From Immersiella caudata (taxonomy: Eukaryota; Ascomycota; Sordariomycetes; Sordariales; Lasiosphaeriaceae), in NCBI GenBank assembly GCA_030512335.1, contig JAULSU010000002.1:4650001-4714000 (forward strand): a DNA stretch of 64,000 nucleotides, written 5' to 3'. Positions 1 through 11,851 of this stretch are shown here, piece after piece. The position numbers and the translations under genes were made by a program. Within the stretch, counting starts at the first letter, position 1, and each line of letters starts with the position of its first letter. Under the pieces are notes generated by a model. That model saw only the letters and a program-made list of their open reading frames with translations. It did not search any database and was not told where the DNA came from.

Positions 1-1395
1 GGGCGATCCCTGGCACCGGAAACGGCGCCGAACGCTCGGACCTGGCATCCTTAGTCTGAAGACGTACGATTGCTGTACGAGAGGGCCCTATCCGACTATA
101 GAATCTACCCGGCACGGGAGCGCGCTTTATAAGGGGCCTCGGCCAGCACGAGGAGATCCCAAACCCCCTTCTCACCGCTCGAGGTTTCCACCTTCGCGCA
201 CACTCTCACCGCCAATCGCATCACCACTAGACCGCAGCTCCTACCCTGTGACACGGCGCGCCCGTACCCCCAGTATCCGTGTGAGATACCCGATACCCAA
301 CTCCGTGGTTTTGCTCGCAGGCCAACTTTGCCCTTTTCGGACTCAATGGGTGTACGTATCGTCACAGCTACCAGCGAGATGGCTCTAACAAGATAGCCAG
401 TTCCAGATCGGCGACTCAGTCCGCGTTCGCGGCAACTCCTTGGTTTACAAAATAATCGCCCGGACCGGATGCATGGTGACCATCCTCATCACCAACCCTC
501 AGCCTGACGGCACTGTCATGTCCTTTATCCCTTCACAATCGGTGCAAAATCTTGACGAATCCCGGATCGAGAAGGCTTGAGGATCGCTGCAATGGATTTG
601 CGTAATAGAGTACCAGCTCGCTTCTCAAGAAACAATGATACCAATGTTTCAACACCCAGCTGTTGCCTTCGGGTTCGTCCGAGTCCATCCGTGACCTCCA
701 AGTGAAGGAGGCAGTTCCATGACAAGGGCGCATAGCCTAACCGTGACAAAGTAAACAAGCCCCTTTTTCCTTTGTCCTAGTCGCGCGGCAACGCCACTCT
801 TGACAATCTTATTGGAACCCGTAGGGAATGGCATTGTTTTCAACTTTCGTCATCGCCGCACGACAATGTCCATCGTTCCCCGTGGCCACCCTTGGTAGTA
901 GTCACACCGTGAGTGATTAGCAAGAACCTATTGTTGAGCGTCTCGACTCAAGCTCATGCGACATGAAAACAAAGAACTTGACGAATGTCTTCTCGACGAC
1001 AACTGATTCGTACTATCTACAGCTTATTCATACAAGCTGTCTTGTCGAAGACATCCGCGACTCTGTATTTCGCTCATTTGCGCCAAGCCCGCTGTGCAAA
1101 GACGTTGTGAGCAGGAGCCCATCCACTGGATCAGACCCGTTGGCGCCGCTGCTAAAGTATAATCCTCCAAGTCCCTTGGTTCATGGGTACCTCTTCCCGA
1201 CAACACGCGATCCTAACGTCATCAGCATGGCCCCAGCCAAGGGACAAACCTGAATGGCCGAAGTACCAATACAAGGTTGGCCATGCTTTGAACAGGCCTG
1301 AATGTCTCCGCTCGTCTCCCTGACATGTGCCTGGCGCGATCAGCACGCTGAGCCCAAACCTCAATTTGGGGATCATTCACAAAGCGCTAGTTCAT
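1..1395. other. intergenic, no gene recognised
   Basis: Short open frames exist on both strands but none shows a family motif, signal peptide or coherent splice pattern. The stretch may be the 3' side of the minus-strand gene that ends at 1396. Confidence 0.5.
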
Positions 1396-2649
1396 TCAAT
1401 CGAACAGCTCGGTAATTTCTCGGTCAAAGACTCCCGCGGGTGCAAAGCTGAAGTTGGTCCCGGTGAAGGTCTTTGCTCGTTTCTTAACGTGTGGTGACTC
1501 GCCGCCGCTGGCCTTCCTCTTTGTGCCGAAGGTAGCAGGCGTGCTGAGTATTTCTCCAGGTGCCGAGGTTGTCCGCATGAGGAATCCCGACAGAGTGTCC
1601 TTTGCCATCTTGATACGATCTTCCGTGCCAGTGGCGGGAGTCGGAAACTCAAAGTTCGTGGCTGGTCCGTTGGTTCCTGAGGACAGAGCCGAGATCGCGG
1701 CAAAGGGTGAAACTGCCAGTTTGTTTGAGAAAAGACCGCCGCCCGGCTTCTTCGCATCTAAAGTTGATTCTGGCCGTATCATTGGTGCCGTTGGTGCCTT
1801 GGGGGTGTTGCTAGGCATGACGTTCGTCAATGTGGCGAATGGTGAACCTGAAGAAGTGTTGCCAAAGAGACCAGGAGTGCGATGGGAGGGTTGGACCGGT
1901 TCTTCCTTTAGAGTCATTTTAAACATTTGGCCTGGTGACTGTGGCTCGACCTTGATCTTTGGCGATGAGGGCTCGACCTTGACAGTCTGGTCCTGTCGCT
2001 CGAATTTGGGCCGTGGAGACTCCGAGTAACGGAGATTTGTAATCGGTGACCCTTGGCCATTCGGCTTTTCGGGATCCTGATAGAACGAAAACCGACTTCC
2101 CACTGGGTTCCACTTGTTGTTTGACCGTTCCCAACCTGGAACATGCTCTGGGGTGCGACGGGGGGAGGGCTTTTGGGCATTTTCGGTAGTGAATGGGCGG
2201 CTGAACTGTGGCTGGTTGGCGCTGACCCGTCCGACATGGGCGCAGGGCTCCTCCTTGACTGAAATTCGTTGCGTCTGCCCAAAAACTTTCGAAATTTCGG
2301 GTTCTCGTTTTACTCTGGGTTGTAGCGTGGTGGGCGCCCATGTTGGAGCCTGCGTGGTTGGCGGAGGAGCTCTGAGGTTCTGTTCACGGCTCTCGATGAG
2401 TAGGTCCCTTCTGAACGCCTTTATATGTACCCTGTCCCGCCATGTCGCGAGACGATTGATGGTGCCTTCGATCGCGCATTCGACTTCATTGTTCAACCTT
2501 GGAGCCGCTCTTTGGGCCTTCAGCGCGGCGAGGTTCAGTTGCTGCTGTCCTAGCTGGGCCTCTAATAGTGCTACCTTTCCTTTGAGATACGGAAGTGTGC
2601 TGAATTCTCGCGAACCGAGGAGCTCGGATCCCGGGACTGACGATAACCG
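1396..2649 (-). CDS. predicted nuclear protein with five psi-K-x-E-P (SUMO consensus) motifs; 5' exon unresolved
   Basis: The family is not recognised. The frame is open from 2649 to a stop at 1396 and has no ATG upstream of 2496, so an upstream exon spliced near 2650-2780 is expected. The N-terminal part (about 2500-2590) is Leu/Gln/Ala-rich and looks coiled coil. The middle is disordered and carries VKREP, VKEEP, VKVEP, IKVEP and LKEEP between about 1900 and 2313. All five fit the SUMO-acceptor pattern (hydrophobic-K-x-E), each followed by Pro. Further on are LFG, VFG and two SPFA pieces reminiscent of FG nucleoporins, then a bipartite basic signal (KRK...KKRAK) near the C-terminus. A chromatin- or pore-associated SUMO substrate is an inference. 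The start is unknown and the C-terminus is well supported. Confidence 0.6.
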   Translation of the reverse strand, partial: RLSSVPGSELLGSREFSTLPYLKGKVALLEAQLGQQQLNLAALKAQRAAPRLNNEVECAIEGTINRLATWRDRVHIKAFRRDLLIESREQNLRAPPPTTQAPTWAPTTLQPRVKREPEISKVFGQTQRISVKEEPCAHVGRVSANQPQFSRPFTTENAQKPSPRRTPEHVPGWERSNNKWNPVGSRFSFYQDPEKPNGQGSPITNLRYSESPRPKFERQDQTVKVEPSSPKIKVEPQSPGQMFKMTLKEEPVQPSHRTPGLFGNTSSGSPFATLTNVMPSNTPKAPTAPMIRPESTLDAKKPGGGLFSNKLAVSPFAAISALSSGTNGPATNFEFPTPATGTEDRIKMAKDTLSGFLMRTTSAPGEILSTPATFGTKRKASGGESPHVKKRAKTFTGTNFSFAPAGVFDREITELFD

Positions 2650-3475
2650 TTAGCCTCTTCTCGGCCAAGGACCGAAAAGGGTGGGATTTGAGGGGCATAC
2701 CAGGGGTGTTGTCGAAGATTGGAGGAGGCGCGAGAATGATGGCAGACGCTTGAAGAAGTTAGCGATAACGTCACCACACCTAGCTGGACGACAACCTACA
2801 GTCGCCGTTTGGCCCCGCCGATACCGTGATCGACCGCGCCTGTAGGTTCAGCTGTCTGGAGTCGAATGGAAGCAACCCCGTAGGTAGTCCTAAGTCTGCA
2901 TCTTAGCGAAACGTCCGATTGCGGCGGTGTGCTGGGATGCTAGGGTGACTGACCGCCACCAGAGGCCGGTCGGGAGTTGCGCGTCTGCTGGAGAGGTTGC
3001 ATGTTGGATTCTCGCTGGTATCGCACCGGCATTTCTGGAGTGTGTGGCCGCCGCAGGCGCGTAAAGGAAGTTGTTTCAAGGGATGAGGATGAGATGAAAG
3101 CTCTAATCACGCTGTGCCAGAAGAAAGACAGAATTGGATGAAAGTGCAGAGGCCCACAAATTGATCCCGTCTGGGTTGGTGTCGTAATGGCCAGCGGGCG
3201 AAGACGGAGCGCTGGCGTTTGGAGGAGTCAACGGAGGAAAGAGCGACGGAATTGGGACCGTAAGGGAACGACATCATTTCAATTTCGAGGAAACAACAGC
3301 AAGTGCGTGCACAACAACGCTCTAACACAGCTTCCACGTGCGCATGAATTGTGGGCGCGTCTTTCAGCAGAGTCGTGCCGCGAAAATTTACCGACTTCCC
3401 TGCGACATGGCTCTACCCATTTTCCTGTCCCCCTCACAGGCTAGCGAGCATTCGCTACGCGACCCCGACCACAAT
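2650..3475. other. intergenic; probably holds the 5' exon and promoter of the 1396 gene
   Basis: An ATG on the minus strand at 2698 opens a short frame (MPLKSHPF...) that could be a first exon, but I could not find a convincing donor/acceptor pair joining it to the frame at 2649. Nothing else is seen. Confidence 0.35.
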
Positions 3476-5052
3476 CTAGGCTGAGTCCTCCTTCTCGCCA
3501 ACGCTCTCCAGGGTCTCGATAACAAGCCTCTTGCGGTCCTCCTGCACAGCGTCGGCCTCGGCGGCCTTCCCCTGAGCGCGAAGGATCACCTCGAGTCCGT
3601 TCAACCCTTCGAAGAGATCTCCGTCCTCGCCGGTGTGATCCCGAGCTCGCATTGCGAGCTCGACCCCACGACGCATGTAGCGTTCCGCCACATCATACCG
3701 CCTCAGCTCCTGATGCATCCGCGCCAGCAGAGAATGCATATTGAAGGCGCCATCCGGGAACTTTTCCACCGCTGGCCGTTTGCCCGGGTCGTCCAGCACG
3801 CCCTCTAGCATAGAGATCCCTTCCCCGAGCGCGCTCAAATCTGGGTTCTCCGGGCGAACTCCGTGGTGGCGGTAATGGCTGGCCCAGCAGCAGATGGCGT
3901 TGATATGGCGCATGTCATACACGCCTCCCGTCTCAGCCTCCAACTCCCGAAGCAGCTCCATAAAACGCGCGGTCTTCTCCTCGGCGGGCCCGGTTCCGTT
4001 GGGACGCAGCAGACCGATGGCAAACCCTCTGAGGTCAACCGTCCACGGATGGAAGTACCCAATATGATGGGAGAAGCGATCGAGGGCGATGGCAGCGCAC
4101 TTGTTGATGAAATGCCGGTCTGAGGCAAACCGTGAACCCCCCCCTGTGCTTCCCGCCAAGGAGAGCGCGCGCCAGAGACCAGCGGTGGGATGTCTGGCTC
4201 TGTTCTCGGAAGTTGAGCCTTCAGAGGAGGTCAGCCCGCGCATGTGTCCCAGCAGCTGTACTTCGACTGGGCGAAAATCTCTCGCCGATGATTCCCGGAA
4301 CAGGACCATGATGTACATCAGCCAGATAACCATTGTTGGTGACTCCATGGTGTCTGGGCCAGCAAGAAGCACCCGCGAGAGCTCAGCGAAACAGATACGC
4401 ATTAGGCGTACGCCCTGGGCAAAATCCCCAGCTTTGCCGTTGTTATTGCCATGTGATGGCCGCTCAATCAGGAGTGCGGCGGCACGGAAACGGACGTAGT
4501 TCTCGTCTCCCAATCGAAAAGCGTCCTTGGTTCGTTGAATGGCCAACTCACCGGTGCCCTCGGCAGAAAGGGTAGAACCACCAAAGTCGGACGCCCATCG
4601 CCGAGACCAGAAAGCACCGTCGTAGTAGTCCCGGATGGTACGGTAGAGGAGTTCCTCGTCACGCCACTCGTTTGGGGCTCGGGTGCGGTGGCGGCGGGTC
4701 AAGGCCTGTTGGATCCTACCGCGGTCGTCACTACCAGAAGTAGAGGGACAGCAATGCTTCCACAAGCCCCAGCGACGAAAGCGTGTCTTGTACATCTTCG
4801 TGCTGGTAACTCGGTCAAGCTTCTTGGACAGCATGACCGGGTTGCGGGATGGGGATAAAGGTCCCTGCAGGTGCGGGATGCTTACGTCGCGAAAAAGCCA
4901 TATTGGGTTTCCATTGTCTCCGTGATGCGCGGAAGGGTCATGTTTCGATGATACATTTCTGTGATGACGGTTCGATGGTAGTTGAAGTCATCCTCCGATG
5001 CCCATGTGGGCTTGGAGTCGCTTTCATTCGCTCTCCGAAGATTGGTAGGCAT
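3476..5052 (-). CDS. Clr5-domain protein
   Basis: Two exons are proposed: 5052-4886 and 4802-3476, separated by an 83-bp intron (donor GTAAGC at 4885, acceptor ending at 4803). The junction restores a full N-terminal Clr5 domain: a Trp-led start, then TEMYHRNMTLP, then METQYGF joined to TTKMYKTRFRRWGL, the usual Clr5 end. Reading only the second frame from the ATG at 4834 would lose half the domain, so the spliced form is preferred. The remaining 400 or so residues are helical, with TPR-like stretches near the C-terminus (LLARMHQELRRYDVAERYMRRG). In Pezizomycotina this domain sits at the N-terminus of many large proteins of unknown role. A DNA- or chromatin-related function is only suggested by the name-giving yeast protein. 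Confidence 0.8.
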
Positions 5053-5691
5053 CTCAGGTGTGTTGCCTCGAGGGTTGTGTAGGTGAAGGACAGAGTCTGT
5101 CAAGAGGAACGAGATGCTTGAATAACACTACTACAAGGGCCAACATGCCGTTGGGTGGGCCCTCAAAGGCACTTTGTATAGCCGGCCTGTCAACGCCGGC
5201 TCGGTTCCAAACTTTAGACCCGGAGAGTGCTGTTTCAGGGTAGTACGTGCATTCTGCTCTACACCTGATCCCCTGGTCAGGCTAGGCAGCTCCACCGCTG
5301 CGAGGCCCTTTATCCGGACGACTCGTAAAATCCCATTTGTTCATTGACTGGTCAAGATTCCCCATACCCCACAATGAATCTTGACAGGCTCGGTCAAATT
5401 AGAGACAGTGTCTCTTGACATGTGGGGCCGGCCGGCGTGTAATCAAATCCATTGTGGTCGTGCTGTCAAAGTACCGGAAATGCTCGTGATCACTTCCGGG
5501 AGTGAGTGCCTTTCAGCTAAAGTAAATAGAATCGTCGACGCAGGATCGCGGTCGACGATGAGCGCCGGAAGTGTATATAAGTGTCGTCGTCGTCCACCAG
5601 GGCGCTCGTTCCTCTTCACCACCAGACAGGAGCAAACGCCAGCTCCTCGAACCCATTCAGTCAACACCAAACATCATCATCAAAACTCAAA
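5053..5691. other. intergenic between divergent genes
   Basis: This is the shared upstream region of the minus-strand Clr5 gene and the plus-strand secreted protein gene. It contains the TATA-like site listed separately. No other coding signal is seen. Confidence 0.5.
5574..5580 (+). promoter_or_regulatory. TATA-box candidate
   Basis: TATATAA lies about 118 bp upstream of the ATG at 5692, a usual distance for a fungal gene with a short leader. Confidence 0.45.
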
Positions 5692-6200
5692 ATGCGCTTC
5701 CCCCTCTCTCTCGTCACCTTGGCCCTTGGCCTCACCACTGCGGCCCCCATAGATGACCCCGCGCACCCGTTAGCAGAGGTTGAGCCCTTCCCTTATGGAA
5801 TCTGTTCGTTCAGAGACCGCCTCAGCGCCCGCGTCGTCGAATTCACCTCGTGGATCACCGGCTGTGGTGACAAGTCGGGCTACACCACGGGCTTGACCAT
5901 CGGCTGGCAGGGATACAACGGCCTGTGCCGCCCGCTACCTGCCAACACCCGCGCCTTGGAGGTGCATAGCATCGGCAAGGGATGCCGCGGTAAGTGTTTT
6001 GTTGTCTAGGGCCACCTACATGCACAAAGGCAATGGATGAGGACTGATGTTACGCAGTGACCGCTTTCGAAAGCCCCATCTGCGACGACTATCCCTACAA
6101 CGGCGCATACCGCGACGAGGCCGGCTGTCTCTGGACGGGCAACAGGGAGTACCACTCCTACACGGTCACCTGCGAGAATGATCGCGAGATTCTCGGCTGA
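5692..6200 (+). CDS. small secreted cysteine-containing protein
   Basis: Exons 5692-5989 and 6058-6200 (intron GTAAGT...GCAG, 68 bp) give 146 residues. The N-terminus is a clear signal peptide (MRFPLSLVTLALGL...AAP). The mature part has seven cysteines, five in exon 1 or across the junction region and the rest in exon 2, with motifs ICSF, ITGCGD, GLCRP, GKGCR, ICDDYP, GCLWTG and VTCEND. The exon junction is supported because it keeps the frame through the evenly spaced cysteines to a stop at 6198. The family is not recognised. A secreted effector-like or cell-surface role is possible but unproven. Confidence 0.8.
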
Positions 6201-7385
6201 GGATGCCCTGTCGGATATCTAGGCTGGAGTTTGGGAGGGGTTTCATTTCTTGGATATATCATTTCGGTGTTTTGGTGTTGCTTGGTTGGTTGCGAGGGGA
6301 GTTGGTCGGGACCGGTGTCGATTGTGGAATGATGTTGAGAAAAGGAGGAGAACCGAGGACATCTATGATCTGTACCTAACATGTCTGCGAAATCCGAATC
6401 CGTCCTCCAGGCGTTTTTGTGTTTATCGCTATCGACCCGTGCTGGATGGAGCCCACCACCGCTGTTGTCAGAAACACTGCACTCCGGATTTGATGGAAAT
6501 AATGTCGGCTGCAGCAGCTTGATTGTATTCCTTCTTGAGATTCTGGCTTTCAGCCAGAACCTACTTCTTTATAAGCCAATTCGTAAGATTCAGCTTCGTC
6601 AACACTGTAGCTGAGGCTGACTGGCGTTCAGGCCGTGCCAGGCCGTGCCAGGCATCCAGTCAGCTTTGCTGACCGGAAGCCCAGGGCCCCTGAACCCTTT
6701 TCTTTCTGACACCTGTCCACCCAAGGACCCGCTGCTTGACCACCCACAAATGCTTGGCGCCGCTGCCGATTTGTTGGAACCTCTTGGTCCGAAAACTTCG
6801 CCTGGCACACAAACAAACGGCGAGTCGGCGCACCGCAAAGCATCAATGGCGAGAACAACCATCGCGCGGTTCGTCGTGGCGCAGGGGAGCACCGAGGGCC
6901 GCGGCAGGCCTGGTTGGAATCAGTAAATGCCCGGGTTCGTGTTCGTCACCCCAGCCGGCTTCGGTACGATGCAGTGCGGTGCTCGGTGTCTGGAATTACC
7001 CGCGACCCGACGAGACAGCGCGCCGAGCCACGCTACGACGCGCCGAATCTAGCGCCCAAGCTCTTCGAGCTACGTTGCCTCGCCCCACGGTCGGATTTCG
7101 GGCAGATCATCCCATCGGAGATATTTGTCCAAGTTTGGCAGCGCGGGCAGGGTAGCAATCACTGGTCAAAAATGAATGCACGCGGGATGACAAGGCAGCT
7201 GGCCCATTCGCCAACGCCGTTTAAAAACGGCCGGGTGCCCTGGCCGAATGACCAACCTCATTGAGCTTCCCTGACTTCCGCACAAAATCAGCTTCGCGGC
7301 GCTCTGCCGGCCACCTCGGTTCCCTCAATTTCTCACTTTCGCGGACGCCGTCGCAAGTCCCACAATCGACTTCGAGCGGGCCACA
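6201..7385. other. intergenic
   Basis: No gene is recognised. A 10-bp unit (ggccgtgcca) is repeated twice in tandem at 6631-6650. The 3' part is the promoter side of the P450 gene. Confidence 0.5.
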
Positions 7386-9075
7386 ATGCCGGCCATCTTG
7401 GATTTTATCGGCGCTCTTGCGCCTGGGACGTCGGCATTCGTGGGAATGGTGTTGGGCATGGTATATGATGACTGAAGCTGCTTGGCTTGGACGCGGACGC
7501 AAAAGTAACACGAATACAGGTGCTCGTATGGCCAATCTACACAGTCATCTACAATCTGTTCTTTCACCCTCTGCGCGACTTCCCGGGTCCGATATTACAG
7601 AGCGCATCGTCACTGCCGTGGGCGTGGCAAAACTTCTCCGGCGAACAGGCGTTTCACACACAACGCCTGCACGAGAAATACGGCCCCGTCGTTCGCATTA
7701 CCCCAAACCATCTCAGCTTCACTGACGCTAGCTCTTGGCGAGATATCTACGGGCACTTGATTGGGCACAAGAGCGGGGCGCAAGAAATGACCAAGCACAG
7801 GTCGCTTGTGAATTCGATTGACGACGTCCCTACCTCCATCCTCAATGCTGATCGGGAGGAGCACGGCCGGGTTCGCCGTGCCCTAGCTCGTGAGATCCCT
7901 TTCCCCTTTCTCCTAGCGCCGTGTCGTTTGTTTCTGACCATGGCCGTATAGACGGATTCTCGGATGCATCGATGCGAGAGCAGGAGAGCACCATAATCCA
8001 GTACATCGATTTGCTCGTGCAACGCATCCACGAGGAGGCCGATGGCGGACGCAAAGCACTCAACGCCGAAGCTTGGTACAACTGGACCACATTCGACATT
8101 ACCGGCGACCTTATATTCGGGGAAGCCTTCGGCTGCCTTCAGTCATCCAAGTACCATTCGTGGATAGAGTTTGTCTTTGGCAGTGTCAAATGGGGCGTCG
8201 GCATCTCGACCCTCAGCTACATAGGGTTGCACTGGCTGGTGCAGGTGCTATACAGATACGCCGGCAGCGGAAAGGATCTCATTCGAGTTCGCGAGTACAC
8301 GCGCGTCATGCTGGAGAAGCGGCTGGCCATGCCGGAAGGACGCGATGACTTGTTTGAGGGTTTGGCACGCCGGCGCGAGGAATGGGACATCAGCTTTGAG
8401 AAGCTAGGAGCAAACGTCTTTATCTTGATTCTGGCCGGCTCGGAAACGACAGCGACCGCCCTTTCGGGCGCCACCTACTTTCTCCTCACCAACCCCGATG
8501 CGCTCGCGAAGCTGCAGGATGAGGTGCGGACGGCTTTCAAGAGCGCTGACGAGATCAACATCGCTTCTGTCAACAAACTGTCATACATGCTAGCTGTCCT
8601 CAACGAGAGCCTGCGAATGTATCCGCCCGTCACCGCCGGCCTGGTGCGCGTTGTACCACCGGGCGGAGCCGAGATTGCTGGTCGCTATATTCCGGGGGGA
8701 ACTTCCGTTGAAATTCAGCATTGGTCTATTAACCATAGCACCGACAATTTTGCCGACCCCTGGGAGTTCAACCCAGAGCGCTTCATCAATCCAAAAGAAG
8801 GAGAGGTTCTGGAGGCTCTACAGGCTTTTAGCGTGGGCCCGAGGAACTGTATCGGCCGAAAGTAAGTTCAAGGATTTGTTGTGACAGGCTAAACAGCAGC
8901 TAACGGGTGCAGTCTTGCCTATGCCGAGATGCGAGTGATCTTGGCTCGCCTCGTATTCGACTTTGATATGAAGCTTGCGCCTGACGGTCAGAGATGGTTG
9001 GAGAGGCAAAAGACTTACACGCTGTGGGACCGGTTGCCGCTTAACGTTTACTTTACGCCTGTGAAGCGAGGCTAG
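7386..9075 (+). CDS. cytochrome P450 monooxygenase (CYP65 / isotrichodermin C-15 hydroxylase-like)
   Basis: Four exons are proposed: 7386-7460, 7520-7889, 7952-8861 and 8913-9075, giving 505 residues. Each junction restores a conserved P450 piece. Exon 1 supplies the membrane anchor. Exon 2 starts with VLVWPIYTVIYNLFFHPL and holds the RDFPGP and EKYGPVVRI motifs. Exon 2 to 3 rebuilds RRALAHGFSDASMREQE. Exon 3 to 4 rebuilds FSVGPRNCIGRN-LAYAEMR with the haem-ligand cysteine. The oxygen-binding I-helix reads AGSETTAT and the K-helix ESLRMYPP (ExxR). All catalytic motifs are intact, so this should be an active ER-bound haem enzyme using cytochrome P450 reductase. The substrate is unknown. Its neighbours, a broken amidase and an FAD monooxygenase, hint at a decayed metabolic cluster. 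Confidence 0.92.
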
Positions 9076-9323
9076 GTGTTCGAGCTTTCGGCAACTCTGA
9101 GCTGGCAGCATTTGGCTTTGACTAGCAGTATATGGGTTGGAGAGTCTGTCTGCTTTTGCATCCCCCACACGCAGGGCATCTCTGCAACGGGTGGAGGAAG
9201 ATGCGATGAGATTTATTCGGACCCCGCTCTTTGCGAAGCATTTATCTGGCCATCGTTCCCTGAAGTTCCTCTTTCTCCTAGTCAACTAACCATGCCAACG
9301 CTTCTACTTGCATTTGATCTATG

Positions 9324-10641
9324 ATGGAGCACATGGATGATTCGAATCTCCCTTCGCTGCTTGATGCGACACTGGGCGATATCAACCAGGGCCTCGCGCG
9401 GGGCGACTTCACTTCGGTTGATCTAGTGGGCGCGTACTTTGCGAGGATTGCATAGGTCAACGATCACATCCATGCTTTCATCGAGCTCAACCCTGAGGCT
9501 GAAGCAATTGCCCGGGTTCTGCCATAGGCGTCGGTCTCGGGCTCACCTTTGCTAGCTTTGGCACCGAGACCACTACGAGTGTGGTCAGTCCGGCTGAGAA
9601 CAGCTGCGTGGTTGGCTTCAAGCCGACCGCAAATCTTCTGCCGAGAGATGGTGACATTCCGGTGTCAAGGCGACAGGACACTGTCGGTCATATCGCTCAC
9701 ACAGTCGGAGATACCGCTCAGATTCTCGATGCTGTAATCCACTTCGACATGCGACCCGGGACGGGTCGTCTACTCTATGCTGAGTCCTGCCGAAACGCTG
9801 ATCTTGATGGCATGCGGATCGGCGTTGTCAGATACTCAGAAGAAGAGGTAGACGGGCCGAAACTCGCCGCCTTCCACGATGCCCTCGGACTTCTCAAAGA
9901 AGCGGGTGGTGTGATAGTCGACAATTCTGACTTGGCTGGGCTGCAAGACTACGACTCATTGCTAGAGCGAATGCAAAATATTGTGCTGGAAACCGAGTTC
10001 AAGACCGACGTGAAAGCCTACCTCCGCTCGCTCGCGGAGAACCCCCGCCGTATCTTGACATTCGAAGACCTTGTCAACGCGATCAAGTCAGAACCCTCCG
10101 AGAGATATCCAGGCCGAAGCGTCAACATCATGCTGCGGGCTCTCGCTACCAGCAAGGAATCACCTGAGTATCTTGCCATGCTCCAAAAGCAGGAACACTA
10201 CGCCAGCTCGGGCGGCTTCCAGGGAGCCACGGATCGTCACAATTTCGACGTGATTATAGTCCCCGCTGGATCGCTCTCTCTTCAGGTTTTCGCTGCCATA
10301 GGTGGCAACCTGGTCATAGCTGTGCCAATGGGATTCTACCCAGAGGGGACTAAGGTGAAAGTTGACGAGAGTCGTGGTGGACTGGTGTCGGTTGCACCAG
10401 GGATATCGTACCAACCCCCTTTTCTTTGTATTACCTGCGAAATCTGGGGAGTTGGGACGCTAACCGTGGGTCGTTGAACAGGTTTTTGCTTTACCTCTAT
10501 GGCCGAAGGAATGGTGAAGCCCAGCTGTTGAGTGTGGCGTATGCTTTTGAGCAGCTGTCTAGGGCGCGGAAACTAGCGAGGCCGTATATTTTGCCAAAGA
10601 CGGATCTGGAGGATGCTGTCTTGCGAAGACAGAGGATGTAG
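9324..10641 (+). pseudogene. amidase (amidase signature family) pseudogene with catalytic core deleted
   Basis: The N-terminus reads like a fungal amidase (ATLGDINQGLARGDFTSVDL, then YFARIA). It hits an in-frame TAG at about 9453 and another near 9524. Around 9510-9523 it jumps, with a frame change, to the segment after the catalytic Ser region (GLTFASFGTETT, then PAENSCVVGFKPT). Roughly 110 codons of the usual family are missing, including the catalytic Lys and the GSSSG serine cluster, so no active enzyme can result. The 3' half is long, open and well conserved. A 74-bp intron (donor 10408, acceptor 10481) rejoins it to the standard C-terminus (VAYAFEQLSRARK...PYILPKTDLED). The intact tail suggests recent loss. 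Confidence 0.8.
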
Positions 10642-11851
10642 CGGTTTGCGTGGTTTCGTGGTAGAACAGCTGCGTTGAATTTAAGGTATTCACCTGGCGG
10701 GTGGTGGAACTCCCTGGTGATGGCTCCACTGTTGACCTCCCTGGCTCCACTGGTGACCCCTTGGAATCCATCGATGACGTACTTTAACCGCAACTCAGGC
10801 GCAACTCCAGCCTTGAACTTGGAAAGAATTTTTGGGGAGATCAATTTCAAGAAGTACTCTGCATACAGCATCGATACCAACCCAAGCACCGTGCATTCGC
10901 AGGCGAACTCTGAGCCACGATGGGCGGGACGAGCGCACTTGCGTGCCAGCAGCCCTCGGTTGGAGAGTTTTGGGCTCACGGACGCTTCCGCTACCGACCG
11001 CAGTTGGACCCCTCTATCCATGCAGCCTTCAATTACACAAGAATGGTTGCCCAATGCTTTTGCAGGTGAGTATTCGGAATCGCATGCCATTGGATTCGCT
11101 CCTAGCTGATATTTTGGGCTGAGTGATTCAAGACAAAACGAAAACTGCACCCGACGCCTCCCGATCTCTGTGAATCCTCATCCTGACCGACTGTGAACCT
11201 CGAGAACAGCGCAGAGCAATACTAGGGTTTATTCTGGCTTCTATGCAATCGTCCATCACCAGGGGGGCATGGACATCCCGCCAAGCTTTCTCCCGCCTCC
11301 GATAGTGGCGCCACCCGCAACAGAGCTTGACACCTTTCGATTTTGGATTTATGGCTGCAAACCATAAATAAACGCAACGTATAACAAAACACAAACACCA
11401 AGGCCCCTTGTTCAAAAAAAAAAAAAAAAAAGGGTATTGATGCCTTTTCACAACCCAAAAAAACAACAACGGTGGCTCGACACCCAGGTGCGGTTGGTAG
11501 GCGATATGGAATGACTTGGCACGAAGGAGCGCAGCCGAATCACAGCGCCTGATTCCGATGCCCGACATGCTTCTCTGTCCTATCATGGCCTTCAAGTACC
11601 TCTACACACGCACACACACACATACACACACGCACACACGCACACACACATGGAGAGATCAGCGATGCGCCACATGCAGCGTGCAAAAAGACGGAACGGC
11701 GTCAGGCGGGCGTCGGGCGCTCTCGGGATTTATGCATCCATTATATATTCCAAAAATCGCTCGTCTGGATTTCATTTTCCTAACCCCTTCTCCAATCTTC
11801 TCGGGCAATTGCAAGCCATTGATCCGTGTTCGCGGCTCGACTTTGTTCCAA
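10642..11851. other. intergenic with simple repeats
   Basis: No gene is recognised. It holds an A-run at 11414-11431 and a CA-rich microsatellite (listed separately), then the leader of the FAD monooxygenase gene. Confidence 0.5.
11604..11650 (+). repeat. (CA)n microsatellite
   Basis: Imperfect CA dinucleotide repeat of about 47 bp with occasional CG and TA interruptions. It is likely length-variable between isolates. Confidence 0.9.

Noticed and set aside
10497..11150. 217-residue minus-strand frame as a gene
   Set aside because: It overlaps the 3' exon of the amidase pseudogene in antisense and shows no motif.
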